Shown in pieces: positions 6,512 through 7,347 of a stretch of DNA of 7,347 nt. Source of the DNA: Acidobacteriota bacterium. GTDB lineage: Bacteria; Acidobacteriota; Terriglobia; Terriglobales; Acidobacteriaceae. Positions within the stretch are counted from its first letter, which is position 1. Each line of letters opens with the position of its first letter. The DNA is taken from positions 1 to 7,347 of the forward strand of contig JAJXUS010000095.1 of the NCBI GenBank assembly GCA_021782675.1, given 5' to 3'. The notes beneath the pieces are model-generated. The model ran no database searches. It was not told where the DNA came from and saw only the letters and a program-made list of their open reading frames with translations. The position numbers were made by a program, and so were the translations under genes.

Positions 6512-7347
6512 ATGATGCAAAAATCTCTTACCCTGGGCGCACTGGCATGCGCCGCGGCCGCAATACTGGCGGGCTGCGGTGGCTCCAGCGGCTCTGGCAT
6601 GTCCGGCACATCCGCCGGTTCCAGCGCGCAGAGTGCGCCTGTGTTTTTAATGGGAACCGATGCGCCGCTGCCCAGCGTCGTTTCCTTTCAGGTGACCATT
6701 AACAGCGTGACGCTATCGAATGGCGGCAGCAACGGCGTCAACATCCTTTCGGCTCCGCAGACGGTGGACTTTGGCCGCTACAACGGCCTGCAGACGCTGC
6801 TGGACTTCAACGCAATTCCGGCGGGCACCTATAACACCGTAACGGTTTCGCTCAGCGCGCCATCCATTGCAACGCTCACACTGGGCAGCGGCGGCGCAGC
6901 CAGCATCACGCCGGTTCCGAACGTCACCCTGATGAATTCGACGCCCGTCGTGCAACTGTCGCAGCCCTTCACGGTTACGGCCGGTCAGGCCATCGGGCTC
7001 AAGATGGATTTTGACCTGCGGCAGTCCCTGCTGACAGATTCGACCGGGCAGATCACCGGAGAAGTGAACCCGACCCTCGACTTTACGGCGCTCACGCCCA
7101 ACACACCGGATGCCGAGATCGACGAGTTCTATGCCACGGTGACCAGCGTCAATACCTCGCAGAATACATTCATGGTTCAGGGACCACATGGGCACCAGTA
7201 CACGGTTGCGCTCAACCAGGCCAATATGGGTTCTGGAACAGAAGCGACCGAGTGGGATGACAATGGAGACGAAACCGGCAACAGCCAGGGCGGCAATAAC
7301 GGCCAGATCAATCTGGCTTCCCTGGTGCCGAACCAGACCATCGTCGA
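6512..7347 (+). CDS. DUF4382-containing lipoprotein with DUF5666-like C-terminal domain (3' truncated by window)
   Basis: An envelope lipoprotein of unknown function; the frame is open from the ATG at 6512 to the right edge (278 full codons), so the C-terminus is missing. The signal peptide ends in a clear lipobox LAGC with the lipidated cysteine at residue 22, followed by a Gly/Ser-rich tether (23-42). A DUF4382 domain covers about 43-192: TDAP (49-52), a beta-strand VSFQVTINSVTLS (57-69), IPAGTYNTV in the middle, MDFDLRQSL, and a closing NPTLDF. From about residue 200 the pattern EFYATVTSVNTSQNTFMV to INLASLVPNQ resembles DUF5666 beta repeats. An acidic, Asn/Gly-rich loop (about 240-265) interrupts this second domain. 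The gene stands behind a terminator and has its own ribosome binding site, so it is probably a separate unit. Such domain pairs occur in acidobacterial surface proteins; no enzymatic motif is visible. Confidence 0.85.
   Translation, partial: MMQKSLTLGALACAAAAILAGCGGSSGSGMSGTSAGSSAQSAPVFLMGTDAPLPSVVSFQVTINSVTLSNGGSNGVNILSAPQTVDFGRYNGLQTLLDFNAIPAGTYNTVTVSLSAPSIATLTLGSGGAASITPVPNVTLMNSTPVVQLSQPFTVTAGQAIGLKMDFDLRQSLLTDSTGQITGEVNPTLDFTALTPNTPDAEIDEFYATVTSVNTSQNTFMVQGPHGHQYTVALNQANMGSGTEATEWDDNGDETGNSQGGNNGQINLASLVPNQTIV

Noticed and set aside
5768..6520. 250-codon minus-strand frame across the end of the S10 gene and the intergenic region
   Set aside because: It would run through the terminator hairpin and leader dyads and is antisense to the conserved Asp and His motifs of the peptidase.
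6463..6702. 79-codon plus-strand frame starting in the leader of the lipoprotein gene
   Set aside because: It is out of frame with the lipoprotein, whose start has a strong ribosome binding site, signal peptide and lipobox; the frame is Arg-rich and featureless.

Overview
The window looks like ordinary chromosome from a GC-rich Gram-negative soil-type bacterium. Acidobacteriota (Terriglobia/Acidobacteriaceae-like) is my best guess. The basis is the gene mix: an exported SusA-like cyclomaltodextrinase relative, an exported S10 serine carboxypeptidase-type enzyme, and a DUF4382/DUF5666-like lipoprotein. Some -10-like boxes of TACACT/TATCCT type also sit close to start codons. The assignment is inference from protein style; no marker gene is present.

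Layout, all genes on the + strand. (1) Positions 1-1655 hold the C-terminal two thirds of a GlnD-type PII uridylyltransferase/uridylyl-removing enzyme (linker, HD domain, two ACT domains); the nucleotidyltransferase domain lies off the left edge. (2) Positions 1752-3755 hold an exported GH13 alpha-amylase-family enzyme with an N-terminal cyclomaltodextrinase-type beta domain. (3) Only 4 bases later, positions 3760-4689 hold a PfkB-family sugar kinase of the fructokinase type. (4) After 37 bases, positions 4727-6289 hold an exported S10-family serine peptidase with a complete Ser-Asp-His triad. (5) A clear intrinsic terminator (6337-6375) closes this run. (6) A structured leader and a good Shine-Dalgarno sequence then introduce a lipoprotein gene (6512 to the right edge, cut off) with a DUF4382 domain followed by a DUF5666-like domain.

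The amylase-family gene and the sugar kinase are almost certainly co-transcribed and plausibly form a small sugar-use unit: an exported enzyme cuts an alpha-glucan or related oligosaccharide and a cytoplasmic kinase phosphorylates a released sugar. The peptidase may be co-transcribed by read-through or use its own promoter just upstream of its start. glnD is a nitrogen-sensing housekeeping gene with no evident functional link to the others.

I see no mobile element, CRISPR array, RNA gene, prophage or defence system. The most notable point is in the amylase-family enzyme: both histidines that GH13 enzymes usually keep in conserved regions I and IV are glutamine here (NQ for NH; NQD for NHD), while all three catalytic acids are kept. 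Second is the leader of the lipoprotein gene, where one segment can pair with either of two copies of the same hexamer.
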